Positions 26,384 through 35,353 of a stretch of DNA of 64,000 nucleotides are shown here, in pieces (position 1 is the stretch's first letter; every line of letters starts with the position of its first letter). The DNA is from Actinomycetes bacterium (lineage in GTDB: Bacteria; Actinomycetota; Thermoleophilia; RBG-16-64-13). A program made the translations under genes and the position numbers. Under the pieces are notes generated by a model. That model did no database searches. It was given only the letters and a program-made list of their open reading frames with translations, and had not been told where the DNA came from. The stretch covers positions 124,001-188,000 of the forward strand of contig JAGXFV010000028.1 of assembly GCA_024637095.1 (NCBI GenBank). Direction: 5' to 3'.

Positions 26384-27252
26384 GGCATCTCCATCAATCC
26401 CGTTACGGCGCCGCTCAGCTTAACAAATTCCATCGGCGGAAGCTCCTCCGCCCGCGCCTTCGGATCGAATCCCGCTGCAGCAAGGGCTTCGATAACGGCG
26501 GGCTTGTCGATGCCCAGACTGGAAGAGACCGAGTTGACCAGCGACTTTCGCCGCTGCTGGAAGGCGGCATCGATCACCCGGCGCAGCTGGGCCGGGCGCT
26601 GCGTTACGAACTCATCCTTGACCGCGCGCTCCAGGGTGAGCAGGCTGGAATCGACGTTGGGCCGGGGATAGAAGATGGCGCGCGAGAGCGGACGATGGTC
26701 GACCACATCGAAGTGAAGCTGGATCCAGGCGGAAATACCACTGTAACTCTTGGTTCCGGGACGCGCCATCAGCCGGTCGGCCACCTCGCGCTGCAGCATC
26801 ACCGTGTAGCGGCGGATACCGGGTAGCCTCCAGGCGGATTCGGCCAGGAAAGGCGCCGCCGGCGAGTAGGGCAGGTTGCTGCCGCAAAGCGTGGGCGCCG
26901 GTTCCAGCGCACCCAGATCCGCATCGAGCACATCCGCGAAGTGCACGCTGACGTTGGACTCCTCCCCCAGCGTGGAGCTCAGTGCCGGCTCCAAGGAGCG
27001 GTCGATCTCAAAAGCGTGCACGTGTCCGGCGGCTCTCGCCAGCGCGCGGGTCAGCACTCCCAGGCCGGCACCCACCTCGAGGACCACGTCCGCCGGGCTC
27101 GGCCCCAGCCGGTCGAGGATCAGCCCCAGGATATTGTCGTCGACCAAGAAGTTCTGGCCCAGACTCCGTTTGGGGTTTATTCCAAACTCGCGCAGCCGGG
27201 CGAGCGATACCTGGCGGGGCAGTCCGCCGCTCTCGCCTTCTTCTGGGCTCAT
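26380..27252 (-). CDS. rsmA: 16S rRNA (adenine1518/1519-N6) dimethyltransferase
   Basis: 290-aa KsgA/RsmA, which dimethylates two adenines in helix 45 during 30S maturation. Motifs: SLGQNFLVDDNIL, EVGAGLGVLTRALA (SAM loop), HAFEIDRSL, HFADVLDADL, GSNLPYSPAAPFL (NLPY catalytic motif), FYPRPNVDSSLLTL and FQQRRKSLVNSV. ATG 27252 overlaps the tatD stop (ATGA). Confidence 0.96.
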   Translation of the reverse strand: MSPEEGESGGLPRQVSLARLREFGINPKRSLGQNFLVDDNILGLILDRLGPSPADVVLEVGAGLGVLTRALARAAGHVHAFEIDRSLEPALSSTLGEESNVSVHFADVLDADLGALEPAPTLCGSNLPYSPAAPFLAESAWRLPGIRRYTVMLQREVADRLMARPGTKSYSGISAWIQLHFDVVDHRPLSRAIFYPRPNVDSSLLTLERAVKDEFVTQRPAQLRRVIDAAFQQRRKSLVNSVSSSLGIDKPAVIEALAAAGFDPKARAEELPPMEFVKLSGAVTGLMEMP

Positions 27253-28085
27253 CCGCCGCGGGGGTATGCGGCGAGGCGGGGGAAGGCGCGCAGGGTGTTA
27301 GCCAGCACCTTCGCTCCGAGTTCCTCCGGGGAGAGGCCACGCAACTCGGCCAAGAAGCCGTAGGTGTGAACGATGGAGGCCGGTTCGTTGGGCCGGCCCC
27401 GACGGGGCTCCGGGGAGAGGTAAGGAGCGTCGGTCTCCACCAGCAACAGCTCCTCAGGCACCAGCCGCGCCGCTTCTTGCAGATCACCCGCATTCTTGTA
27501 GGTCACGTTTCCGGCGAAGCTCACGTAGTAACCCCGCTCCACCACCTCGGCAAGCGCACCCGGCATGGAAAAGCAGTGAAGGATCACGTTGCGGCCCTCG
27601 GCCATTTCCGCCAACAACGCGAGACTGGCCGCGTCGGCCGCCCGAGTGTGAATCACCAACGGGAGGTCCAGTTCCCGGGCCAGTTCCAGTTGTCCCCGGA
27701 ACACCCGCTCCTGTTCGGAATGAGGCGCGTGATCGCGGTAGAAGTCGAGGCCGGTCTCCCCCAGGGCGAGCACCTTCGGATCTCGGGCCAGCTCCCGCAG
27801 CCCCGCCAGGTCCCGCTCCGAGGCAGCCGTGGATTCGTGAGGATGAACTCCCACGGTCGCGAAGACCTCAGGAAAACGCTGGGCGAGGGCCACCGCGGCA
27901 CGTGAGGATTCCAGGTCGGTTCCCGATTGAACGATCAGAGAGACCCCGGCCTGCCGGGCATGCTCGACGAGTACCGCGGCGGCCTCCTCGACGTGGTCGA
28001 GGTGGGTGTGGGTATCGACAAACGTCGCCCGGCTACTCCTCGATGCGGGGAAAGAGCGGAGCCCCGGCGACCACGCGGAGACCAT
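27249..28085 (-). CDS. tatD: TatD family metal-dependent deoxyribonuclease
   Basis: 278-aa TIM-barrel hydrolase. Metal ligands: His-x-His in VDTHTHLDHVEEA, Glu in ALGETGLDFYRDHAP, His in PLVIHTRAA, His in ILHCFSMPG and Asp in LLVETDAPYLSPEP. The only in-frame start before the VDTHTH block is ATG 28085, which has GGGGAGGG eight bases upstream. It overlaps the metG 3' end by 53 bp and gives a 22-residue extension. Likely 3'-5' DNase/RNase in repair or quality control. Confidence 0.93.
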   Translation of the reverse strand: MVSAWSPGLRSFPASRSSRATFVDTHTHLDHVEEAAAVLVEHARQAGVSLIVQSGTDLESSRAAVALAQRFPEVFATVGVHPHESTAASERDLAGLRELARDPKVLALGETGLDFYRDHAPHSEQERVFRGQLELARELDLPLVIHTRAADAASLALLAEMAEGRNVILHCFSMPGALAEVVERGYYVSFAGNVTYKNAGDLQEAARLVPEELLLVETDAPYLSPEPRRGRPNEPASIVHTYGFLAELRGLSPEELGAKVLANTLRAFPRLAAYPRGG

Positions 28086-29586
28086 CGGGCAGCCCTCCCC
28101 AGGTGGTTTCCGCCCAGGAGTAAGTGTCCCGACCGGGTTCGAGGCCGAGCCGCCGCAGGATTTCGTCGGCGGTCGCGGGCATGTAGGGATGCAGGAGCAC
28201 GGCCAGTAACCGCAGTCCTTCGGTCAGATCGCGCAGAGTCGCGTCCAGACCCTCGGAATCCTGAGCCTTGGCCTGCTTCCAGGGAGCGCGCTCCTCCACA
28301 TAGCGGTTCAGCCGGCGCACCAGTTCCCAGATCGTCTCGAGCGCCCCGGTCAGATCCATCTCGTCGAGCTTGGTGCGCACGGTTTTGGCCACCCGCTCGG
28401 CCTCGGGCGCGAGAGGCGAAGTCTCCGCCGATCCGCTCGGCCGGCCGGGGATCAGCCCCTCGCGGTACTTGCTGATCATGGAAGTGGTACGGCTCAGCAG
28501 GTTCCCCAGGTCGTTGGCCAGTTCCGTGTTGTAGCGGTTCTTGAAGGATTCCTCGCTCACCACGCCGTCAGAGCCGAAGCTCACCTCCCGCAGGCAGTAG
28601 AAGCGAAACGGGTCGGCGCCGTACTGTTCGATCAGCGGGAAGGGGTCCATCACGTTGCCCCGGGTCTTGGAAATCTTCTCCCCGCCCAGCTTGAGGTAGC
28701 CGTGGATGAAGAGATGTTCGGGTAACTCGTAGCCGGCGCTCATCAACAGGGCGGGCCAGATCACGCCGTGGAACTTGAGGATGTCCTGAGCCATCAGGTG
28801 GTAGGTGGCCGGCCAGAATCGCTCGAACAGTGTGTCCCCCGGTGCGCCTTCGGCGCCGTCTCCCGGACCCGAGGCGTAGTGGAGCGCACTCAGGTAGTTG
28901 ATCAGCGCGTCCACCCAGACGTATATCACCTGGGACTCGTCCCAGGGCACGGTGACTCCCCACTTGAGGGCAGAGCGGCTAATGGAGATGTCCTCGAGGC
29001 CCTGCTCAATGAAACTGAGCGCCTCGTTGTAACGGTGGCGGGGGCGCACGAAGTCGGCGTGCTCCCGGTAGTGCTCGGTCAGCCGCTGCTGGTAGGCCGA
29101 CAGACGGAAGAACCAGTTGTCCTCGGACATATGCTCCGGGCGGATACCGTGGTCAGGGCAGAGGCCGTCCACCAGTTGTTCTTCGGTGTAGTAGGCCTCG
29201 CAGGCCGGACAGTAGAGGCCCTCATAGCTGTGGCGGTAGATGTCGCCGTTGTCGTAGCAGCGCTGCACGAACTGCTGCACGAAGCGCTCGTGCTCCAGGT
29301 CGGTGGTGCGAATAAAAAAGTCGTTTGTCGCGTTGATCTTCTCGGCAACACCCTTGAATTTGCCTACCATCTCATCAACGTGCTGCTGCGGCGAGACGCC
29401 TCGTCTCTCCGCCGCCTGGGCCACCTTGTTGCCATGCTCGTCGGTACCGGTCAGGAAGAAGACCTCGTCCCCCAACTGGCGGTGGTAACGGGCCACGACG
29501 TCGGCGGCGGTGGTGGTGTACGCATGCCCGATATGCGGCACGTCGTTGACGTAGTAGATGGGCGTGGTGACGTAGAAGTTGACCAT
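28033..29586 (-). CDS. metG: Methionyl-tRNA synthetase
   Basis: 517-aa class I synthetase of the short form without a C-terminal tRNA-binding domain. HIGH motif in NDVPHIGHAYTTT, KMSKS variant in GGEKISKTRGNVMDP, a zinc insert with CPAC and a later CPDH (GLYCPACEAYYTEEQLVDGL), and the anticodon-binding helical domain at about 370-500. ATG 29586 has no ribosome binding site, but a TGTTAGAAT element lies exactly seven bases before it, so the mRNA is probably leaderless. Confidence 0.97.
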   Translation of the reverse strand: MVNFYVTTPIYYVNDVPHIGHAYTTTAADVVARYHRQLGDEVFFLTGTDEHGNKVAQAAERRGVSPQQHVDEMVGKFKGVAEKINATNDFFIRTTDLEHERFVQQFVQRCYDNGDIYRHSYEGLYCPACEAYYTEEQLVDGLCPDHGIRPEHMSEDNWFFRLSAYQQRLTEHYREHADFVRPRHRYNEALSFIEQGLEDISISRSALKWGVTVPWDESQVIYVWVDALINYLSALHYASGPGDGAEGAPGDTLFERFWPATYHLMAQDILKFHGVIWPALLMSAGYELPEHLFIHGYLKLGGEKISKTRGNVMDPFPLIEQYGADPFRFYCLREVSFGSDGVVSEESFKNRYNTELANDLGNLLSRTTSMISKYREGLIPGRPSGSAETSPLAPEAERVAKTVRTKLDEMDLTGALETIWELVRRLNRYVEERAPWKQAKAQDSEGLDATLRDLTEGLRLLAVLLHPYMPATADEILRRLGLEPGRDTYSWAETTWGGLPDGLRVVAGAPLFPRIEE

Positions 29587-29593
29587 GCGCCGG

Positions 29594-29602
29594 ATTCTAA
29601 CA
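29594..29602 (-). promoter_or_regulatory. Extended -10 TGTTAGAAT, leaderless metG promoter
   Basis: On the minus strand TGTTAGAAT ends seven bases before the metG ATG, so transcription should start at or next to the A of ATG. No Shine-Dalgarno sequence is present. The same arrangement occurs at the rhomboid and GNAT genes. Confidence 0.6.
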
Positions 29603-29678
29603 GAAGCGGCCCGGTCCCCGGCATGCCCGCCGTTACAGCGGGTATAGACCGGTAACGGAAGCATCGAAAGGAGTAACC

Positions 29679-29924
29679 ATGGCCGAAGAGAAGCTCGACA
29701 ACAACGCCTGCGCGCGCCTTCTCGAGGAGCGGGGGGAGTTCCCCGGCTGGAAGAGCATCAAGGTGGAGACCTTCGTCAACGAAACCGGCATTCCCTGCGC
29801 CGAGATCAGCGGTTACAACGAGCGCAAACAAGAGTACGGCAAACCGGTGTCCACGCAGTGGTCGATCCGAGAATTCGGGGACCGCTTCTTTCCCGATCAG
29901 GACCTGGATCTGGACAGGGATTGA
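29679..29924 (+). CDS. Small hypothetical protein
   Basis: 81-aa acidic protein, divergent from metG, with GAAAGGAG at a good distance before ATG. The sequence mixes helix and strand (NNACARLLEERGEFPGWKSI, EISGYNERKQEYGKPVS) and ends DQDLDLDRD. No domain recognised. Its stop is six bases before the GTG of the next gene, so they form a two-gene unit. Confidence 0.65.
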   Translation: MAEEKLDNNACARLLEERGEFPGWKSIKVETFVNETGIPCAEISGYNERKQEYGKPVSTQWSIREFGDRFFPDQDLDLDRD

Positions 29925-29929
29925 GCGCT

Positions 29930-30289
29930 GTGGAAATCGAACGTGTCGGGCCGCCGCGGATCCGCCGGGAGGGCCGGCTTCCCCTCTCGGTGAGCCTCAC
30001 GCTGCGCGTGTGCGCGGGCGAAGTACGCCATGTGCGGTTCGAATGGCGGAGCGAGATCCCGGAGATCGGCGGCCTCACCTCTCCACAGGAGGTTGGCGCG
30101 GACAAGTGCGTACGTCTCAGCTTCGAACTGCCGCCCCACGACCAGGCCCTGACCCTCGCCCTCTATGACGCTGACGCCACTCCGAGCGAGGAGGAGGCGC
30201 ACCCCACCTCGGGCCGCCTCCTGTGGGAAGACAAGACCTACCTGAGCCTGGCGGGGGAAGAGCCGGAACTCGTCCCCCGCCCCACCTAG
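29930..30289 (+). CDS. Hypothetical protein, second gene of a two-gene unit
   Basis: 119 aa, predominantly beta (RLPLSVSLTLRVCAGEVRHV, RLSFELPPHDQALTLALYD), ending in a Pro-rich tail. GTG 29930 has AGGGA eight bases upstream; TTG 29921, which overlaps the previous stop, is an alternative. No signal peptide and no recognised family. Tail-to-tail with the haem-binding gene with no spacer. Function unknown. Confidence 0.65.
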   Translation: MEIERVGPPRIRREGRLPLSVSLTLRVCAGEVRHVRFEWRSEIPEIGGLTSPQEVGADKCVRLSFELPPHDQALTLALYDADATPSEEEAHPTSGRLLWEDKTYLSLAGEEPELVPRPT

Positions 30290-30727
30290 CTACTCGAAGA
30301 TCCGCTCGAACTCGTCGACCATGATCTGCTTCTCCTGGTCATCGAGCCAGGCGCTTATGTGCATGGTCTTGTACGTGAAGGGGGGCATCTCGGCGTCCTG
30401 GACCGACTCGATGGTCTCCTCCTTCATGCCCTCTCTGAAACGGTCGAATTCGGAGAAGTTCAGGTGAGCGCGGCCTTCGCGGATGTCCCGGTCCAGTAGC
30501 CAGGAGGTAGGGGCGATGCGGGAGTACCAGGGCCAATTGGTCTCGTTGCTGTGGCAGTCGAAGCACGCTCCCTCGATCAGATTCTTGGCCTCGGGATCCG
30601 TCCACTCGGGAGTGCTGGTTATCTCCGGATTATTGCGGTCGGGGCCCCAGGGGAGGAACTGGATCGCGATAAAGAGGACCAGGGCCACCAGGGTTGCGTA
30701 GAAGAGGTACTTCCAGAAACGGCGCAT
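30290..30727 (-). CDS. Membrane-anchored haem-binding (cytochrome c-like) domain protein
   Basis: 145 aa: an N-terminal membrane anchor (FWKYLFYATLVALVLFIAIQ), then the haem-binding domain with CFDCHSNETNWPWYSRIAPT, a CxxCH site typical of the family that also carries SNET and PWYS. A conserved AEMPPFTYKTMH (possible axial Met) follows, and the tail is charged. Covalent haem attachment on the outer face is expected. ATG 30727 has GAGGTGG upstream. A role in electron transfer or haem sensing is inferred; no oxidase gene is adjacent. Confidence 0.87.
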   Translation of the reverse strand: MRRFWKYLFYATLVALVLFIAIQFLPWGPDRNNPEITSTPEWTDPEAKNLIEGACFDCHSNETNWPWYSRIAPTSWLLDRDIREGRAHLNFSEFDRFREGMKEETIESVQDAEMPPFTYKTMHISAWLDDQEKQIMVDEFERIFE

Positions 30728-30823
30728 CGCCACCTCGCTTGCTTTCCAAAATTGGCCGGAAGGCGGCGGAGCCGGTCCGGCGGTTACGTGTCGCTCAGCA
30801 TTATTGCGCCAAGTCAAGGTTAG

Positions 30824-31678
30824 TCAATCCCGATCTTGTCGACGTGGAGGCTTCTCGCGAACTGCGATCGCCAGGCGATAAGCCTCCCGGGCGGACATGT
30901 CGGTGAGAGAGGCAACCAGGCGGGAGGCCTCCTTGGCTCCCATCCCCCGGCCCAACATGGCAGTGAGGGCCGCCCGCACCTCGCGCTCCACCGCGCCGCC
31001 GGCGCCGGATTCCTCCTCGGGACTCAACAGCAGGACGATCTCCCCCCGCACCTCTTCCCGGCCGTCGAGCAACTCAAGCAGTTGCCCCGCCGATCCCCGC
31101 AGTAGCTCCTCGTGCATCTTGCTGAGCTCGCGCGCCACGGCCAATTCCCGTTTGGGCCACCTTTCGCCCAGCGCGACCAGCGTGCGGCGAAGTCTGCGCG
31201 GCGATTCAAAAGCGATCAGAGTCCCGCCTGCGGTCCCCGCCTCCTCGACAAAGGCCGTGAGCCTGCCCGCGGTGCGAGGGAGATAGCCGACAAAGGTGAA
31301 GCGATCGCTGGGAAGACCGGAAGCGACCAGCGCCGTGGTTATGGCCGAGGCGCCCGGCAGGACCGTTGCGGGGAGACCCCGATCGAGCGCTGCCCGCAGC
31401 AGGGTGTAGCCAGGGTCGGAAAGGCCGGGCATGCCGGCATCCGAAACCAGTGCCACCGACGCGCCGGCTTCCAGTTCCCCCAGGATCTGCTCGAGGCGAC
31501 GCAACTCGTTGTGCTCGAAGAAGCTGAGCATACGGACTTCTATCCCGTAATGCGCCAATAGCTTCCCCGTCCGGCGGGTGTCCTCGCAGGCGATCAGATC
31601 CACCGAGCGCAAAACCTCAAGGACCCGAAGCGTGATATCGGCCAGGTTGCCGATCGGAGTGGGGCAAACGTAAAGCAC
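30824..31678 (-). CDS. rsmI: 16S rRNA (cytidine1402-2'-O)-methyltransferase
   Basis: 284-aa SAM-dependent methylase of the tetrapyrrole-methylase fold. Motifs: YVCPTPIGNLADITLRVLEV, ACEDTRRTGKLLAHYGI, VALVSDAGMPGLSDPGY, LPGASAITTALVASGLP, GYLPRTAGRL, AFESPRRLRRTL and ARELSKMHEE. It methylates C1402 in the decoding centre. GTG 31678 is chosen by homology; the ribosome binding site is weak. Confidence 0.95.
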   Translation of the reverse strand: MLYVCPTPIGNLADITLRVLEVLRSVDLIACEDTRRTGKLLAHYGIEVRMLSFFEHNELRRLEQILGELEAGASVALVSDAGMPGLSDPGYTLLRAALDRGLPATVLPGASAITTALVASGLPSDRFTFVGYLPRTAGRLTAFVEEAGTAGGTLIAFESPRRLRRTLVALGERWPKRELAVARELSKMHEELLRGSAGQLLELLDGREEVRGEIVLLLSPEEESGAGGAVEREVRAALTAMLGRGMGAKEASRLVASLTDMSAREAYRLAIAVREKPPRRQDRD

Positions 31679-31715
31679 GCCTCGGACTATAGCCGCAATT
31701 GCCGGCGGCCGGCGG

Positions 31716-32741
31716 TCAGACCGGCACCGTGACGTTCTCGAGGACCTCCCAAGCGACAAGTGCCGCTCCCACCACACCGGCCTCGTTGCCCAGCTGAGCC
31801 GCGGTCACCTGAGCGACCGTGCCGTTGGGCCGGATGGCGTGAGCCTCCATCACCTTGCGGGCGGGCTCCAACAGCAGGTCCCCCAGGCTGCTGAGGCCGC
31901 CGCCTATGACGATCATGTCGGGATTGAAGATGTTGGCCATGTTGGCGAGGCCCGCTCCCAGCCAGTAGGCGACCTCGGCCACCGCGTCGCGCGCGGCCGC
32001 ATCTCCCTCCAGGGCCAGTTCGCCCACGCTCTTGCCGTTCAGATCGTCCGCGGCCGCCAGCTCGCTCAGCCGCTTGGCGTAGTCTTCGGGCCGCTCTGCC
32101 GCGGCATCCGCCGCGTCATCGCCCCCTACCGCGCTCGCCAGGCGGCCGTGATCCACAATTCGACGGGCGTAGCGCTCAAGCGCCGAGCCCGAGGCGTATT
32201 GCTCGAGACATCCACGCCTGCCGCAGCGGCAGAGATCATCATTGCCATTGACGATGGTGTGTCCCAACTCGCCGGCGCTGCCGGTCGCGCCCCGGTAGAG
32301 CTTGCCATCGAGCACGATGCCGCCGCCCACCCCGGTTCCCAGGGTGAGCATGATGACATGCGACATTCCCTTGGCTGCCCCCACCCGGACCTCGGCCAGC
32401 GTGGCCGTGTTGGCATCGTTGTCCAAAACCACCGGCAGCCTGAGCGCTTTGGCGATCTGCTCGCCCAGGGGCTCATCCTCCAGCGGCAGGTTGGGAGATT
32501 CGACCACCTTGCTTTCGTGCCAGTCGATCGTTCCCGCACAGCCCACACCCACACCCAGGATGTCGTCCTCGATCCGAGACCGAACCTCGCGCAGTTGCTC
32601 GAGCAGCGCTTCGACGAACTCCTCCGGACCTGTGGAGGGGCTGGGGAACTCCATGACCTCGCCCTGCACCGTGCCGTCCTCGGTCACCCTGGCCACGGCC
32701 ACCTTGGTCCCCCCGATGTCGATCCCCAGCATGAGCGCCAC
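31716..32741 (-). CDS. ROK-family glucokinase
   Basis: 341-aa sugar kinase. ATP loop LGIDIGGTKVAVARV, catalytic Asp in LDNDANTATLAEV, LTLGTGVGGGIVLDGKLYRG, His in AGELGHTIVNG and the zinc motif CRCGRRGCLEQYASGSAL. Length and motifs match actinobacterial glucokinases; an Ala/Asp-rich insert of about 35 residues lies at 200-235. GTG 32741 is preceded by AAAGGAGG. Likely phosphorylates glucose released by enzymes such as the GH15 hydrolase. Confidence 0.92.
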   Translation of the reverse strand: MALMLGIDIGGTKVAVARVTEDGTVQGEVMEFPSPSTGPEEFVEALLEQLREVRSRIEDDILGVGVGCAGTIDWHESKVVESPNLPLEDEPLGEQIAKALRLPVVLDNDANTATLAEVRVGAAKGMSHVIMLTLGTGVGGGIVLDGKLYRGATGSAGELGHTIVNGNDDLCRCGRRGCLEQYASGSALERYARRIVDHGRLASAVGGDDAADAAAERPEDYAKRLSELAAADDLNGKSVGELALEGDAAARDAVAEVAYWLGAGLANMANIFNPDMIVIGGGLSSLGDLLLEPARKVMEAHAIRPNGTVAQVTAAQLGNEAGVVGAALVAWEVLENVTVPV

Positions 32742-32806
32742 ACCGCCTCCTTTGACCTCTGGTGGCTTTTAGTTACCCAGGATCACACCAGGAAACGACC
32801 GGCTGC

Positions 32807-35353
32807 CTACTCGTACTGCAACGCCTTTACGATCTCCAGCCGGGCTGCACGCCGCGCGGGAAGGTAGGCGCTCACTACAGCCGCCACAAAACCCACGACC
32901 AGGGCGGAGATCACCACAATCGGGTTCACGCTCAGGTCCACCGGTTGACCGATGACCGCACCGGTGACGACGTTGAGCAGGATGGCCACGGCTATGCCCA
33001 CCACGGCGCCCGGCACCAGGCTGACCAAGGCGATCGCCAATGCCTGCGAGAGTACGGTCTTGCGCACCTGCCTGCGGGTCAGGGCAACCGCCCGCAGAAG
33101 CCCGAGCTCGCGGGTCTGTTCCAGCACGCTCACGCTGAGGGTATTGACGATGCCCAGGGAGGCGATGACGAAGACCACCGCAAGCAGAACCCAGAGGAAG
33201 GCCATCACTCCGGCCACCATTTCATCCAGGAAGGTGCGAAACTCGGCGAACGACTGTAGGAGCAGTCCTCTTTCTTGGGTGAGCTCCTCCAGTTGCTGAC
33301 CGACGGCCTCCAGAGCCCCTTCCTCGGCATGGACCAGATAGACGTCGGAGCCGTCCAAGCCGAAGAGCCGCTCCCCCGTATCCCAGGACACGTACGCTGC
33401 CGAGCCTCCGGCGGTGTACTCGGTGGCGGTTCCCTCGACGGTAAGTTCCACGGGACCTTGAGCCGTGGCCGCGGTCACCTGGTCGCCGACGCCCAGCCCG
33501 AGGCGTCCGGCAAGCGCCGTTCCCAGCACGATACCTCCCCTGCGCAGGCCCTCGAGGACTTCGGCGCTTTCACCCTCTTCCAGATCGAGCGGGAGTGAAT
33601 CCGGGAGTTCGAAGCTGCGCGCCAGGATGACCACCGATTCGTCTTCGATGGTCCCCGGCAGGAAGCGGATGGCATCCACCGCCCGCACTCCCTCGATGGC
33701 GGCGATCTCCGCACCCACCTCGGGAGACATGGTCGCGGTTAGATTGGTGCCGATCTCCGGAAGCGCTCCGCGGACGAAGTAGTCGCCCACGATTGTGCGT
33801 TCGTACCAGTCTCCCGTATCCGAAATGTTGTTGACCAGGGCGCTGCCCATGCCGATGCCGATGGTCACCGCCACGAAAAGCACGCCCACCGTCAGTGCGG
33901 TGCGCGTTGGATGCCGGTTCAACTGCCGGAAGGCTATCCGCCCTTCGGTCCCGAGGAACGGTCCCAGCAGACGTGCCGCCAGCCAGGTCAGGGGGGCGAG
34001 CGCCGGCGGAATCAGAAGGACCAAGCCGACCAGAAGCAGAACCATGGCCAGCGCGGTGACGTCTTCGTCGAGCGCGTGGGCGCGAAGGCCGGCGAGAATC
34101 GCCAGCACCAGCACGAGGAAGGTGACGCCCAGGTAGGAGGGCCAACGGCGGCGGCGGCCCCGGTCCTCGCGGGCCTCGCCGCTCAACCCCTCGAGCGGCG
34201 GCACGCGCGCCGCCCACCTCGCCGGCACGTACGCCGAGAGCAAGGAGGATCCCAGGCCGAGGGCGGCGGCGCCGAGCAACGGTCCCGCAGACAGGGCGAA
34301 TCCGCCCAGTTCGACACCCATTAGCTGCTCGACTCCTAACATGAGCACGTAGGCCCCGCCGATCCCGCCGAGCAGGCCGAGAACGGTGCCCACACTCCCC
34401 AAGACCACAGCTTCGCGAAGGACCAAGCGCACCAACTGGCGCCGGGTGACCCCCAGGGTGCGGAGCACCGCGAGATCCCGGTTGCGCCCCGTAAGCGACA
34501 TGAAGAAGGCGTTGACCACGATGAAGACCGCGGCGGCGATCGACAGCGCACTCAGGCTGTTCAGGCCCTGCTCAGTGGAAAGCATACTGTCCTCCGCCAC
34601 CGCTCCCCGCGCTTCGGGGCTGCGCACCTCGGTGCCCGCCGGGAGCACAGCGGAAACCGCCTCTTCGACCTGGCTCAGGGAGGCTCCCTCTCCAAGGACC
34701 AGCTGCAGAGAGTTGACCCGCGCTCCTAAGCTAAAGAGCTCCTGCGCCTGCGGGAGGGGCATGAAGACGATAGCCCCGCCGTTGAAGGCGGCCGTGCCCG
34801 CCGCGTCGACCAGGGCCACCACCTCGACTTCGGCGGTTCCCTGCGGGGTTATCAACCTGGCTCCGTCCCCCGGCCCCAGGTCCTGCGAGCGCGCAAAGCT
34901 CTCCTCCAACATCACGGGAACGTTACCCGCCGGCTCCACGGGCTCAGATGAGCCCGCCGTCTCGAAGAAGGACTCGCCCGCAGTCACCTCGTAGCGCCGC
35001 GCGGCGAGGTCGCGCTCCGGGTCCACCCCCAAAACCACCACCACCGTCCGCCCCAGGTCGGTGACCAGGGCGCTCGGCGACTGCACCACCGGCACCACCG
35101 CTTCGACCCCATCCACCGACGCCAAGCGCCCGTCTAGGGACGTCTCCAGACCCTCGGTACCCTGAGCCACCACCTCGAGCTCGGCTTCGCCCGATACAGC
35201 CGCGAACATCTCCCGATAAGCCGACTTGGTCGCCGTGGTCACCAGCGACACCGCCACGATGGCAGCGACTCCCAAGGCGATGCCCGCCAGGGTGAGAAGA
35301 GTCCTTCCCGGTCTACGTCTGAGTTCTCGGTAGCTGTATGACCAGAGATTCAT
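32807..35353 (-). CDS. ABC transporter permease, FtsX/MacB type
   Basis: 848 aa with two FtsX-like modules: TM helix at 15-38 (LLTLAGIALGVAAIVAVSLV), extracytoplasmic MacB-PCD-like domain (about 40-255), three TM helices (about 270-380), a central hydrophobic pair (about 410-465), a second large external domain (about 515-720) and three C-terminal helices. Typical of lipoprotein/peptide exporters with four or more periplasmic lobes. ATG 35353 overlaps the ATPase stop (ATGA). Cotranscribed with the PadR regulator and ATPase; cargo unknown. Confidence 0.93.
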   Translation of the reverse strand: MNLWSYSYRELRRRPGRTLLTLAGIALGVAAIVAVSLVTTATKSAYREMFAAVSGEAELEVVAQGTEGLETSLDGRLASVDGVEAVVPVVQSPSALVTDLGRTVVVVLGVDPERDLAARRYEVTAGESFFETAGSSEPVEPAGNVPVMLEESFARSQDLGPGDGARLITPQGTAEVEVVALVDAAGTAAFNGGAIVFMPLPQAQELFSLGARVNSLQLVLGEGASLSQVEEAVSAVLPAGTEVRSPEARGAVAEDSMLSTEQGLNSLSALSIAAAVFIVVNAFFMSLTGRNRDLAVLRTLGVTRRQLVRLVLREAVVLGSVGTVLGLLGGIGGAYVLMLGVEQLMGVELGGFALSAGPLLGAAALGLGSSLLSAYVPARWAARVPPLEGLSGEAREDRGRRRRWPSYLGVTFLVLVLAILAGLRAHALDEDVTALAMVLLLVGLVLLIPPALAPLTWLAARLLGPFLGTEGRIAFRQLNRHPTRTALTVGVLFVAVTIGIGMGSALVNNISDTGDWYERTIVGDYFVRGALPEIGTNLTATMSPEVGAEIAAIEGVRAVDAIRFLPGTIEDESVVILARSFELPDSLPLDLEEGESAEVLEGLRRGGIVLGTALAGRLGLGVGDQVTAATAQGPVELTVEGTATEYTAGGSAAYVSWDTGERLFGLDGSDVYLVHAEEGALEAVGQQLEELTQERGLLLQSFAEFRTFLDEMVAGVMAFLWVLLAVVFVIASLGIVNTLSVSVLEQTRELGLLRAVALTRRQVRKTVLSQALAIALVSLVPGAVVGIAVAILLNVVTGAVIGQPVDLSVNPIVVISALVVGFVAAVVSAYLPARRAARLEIVKALQYE

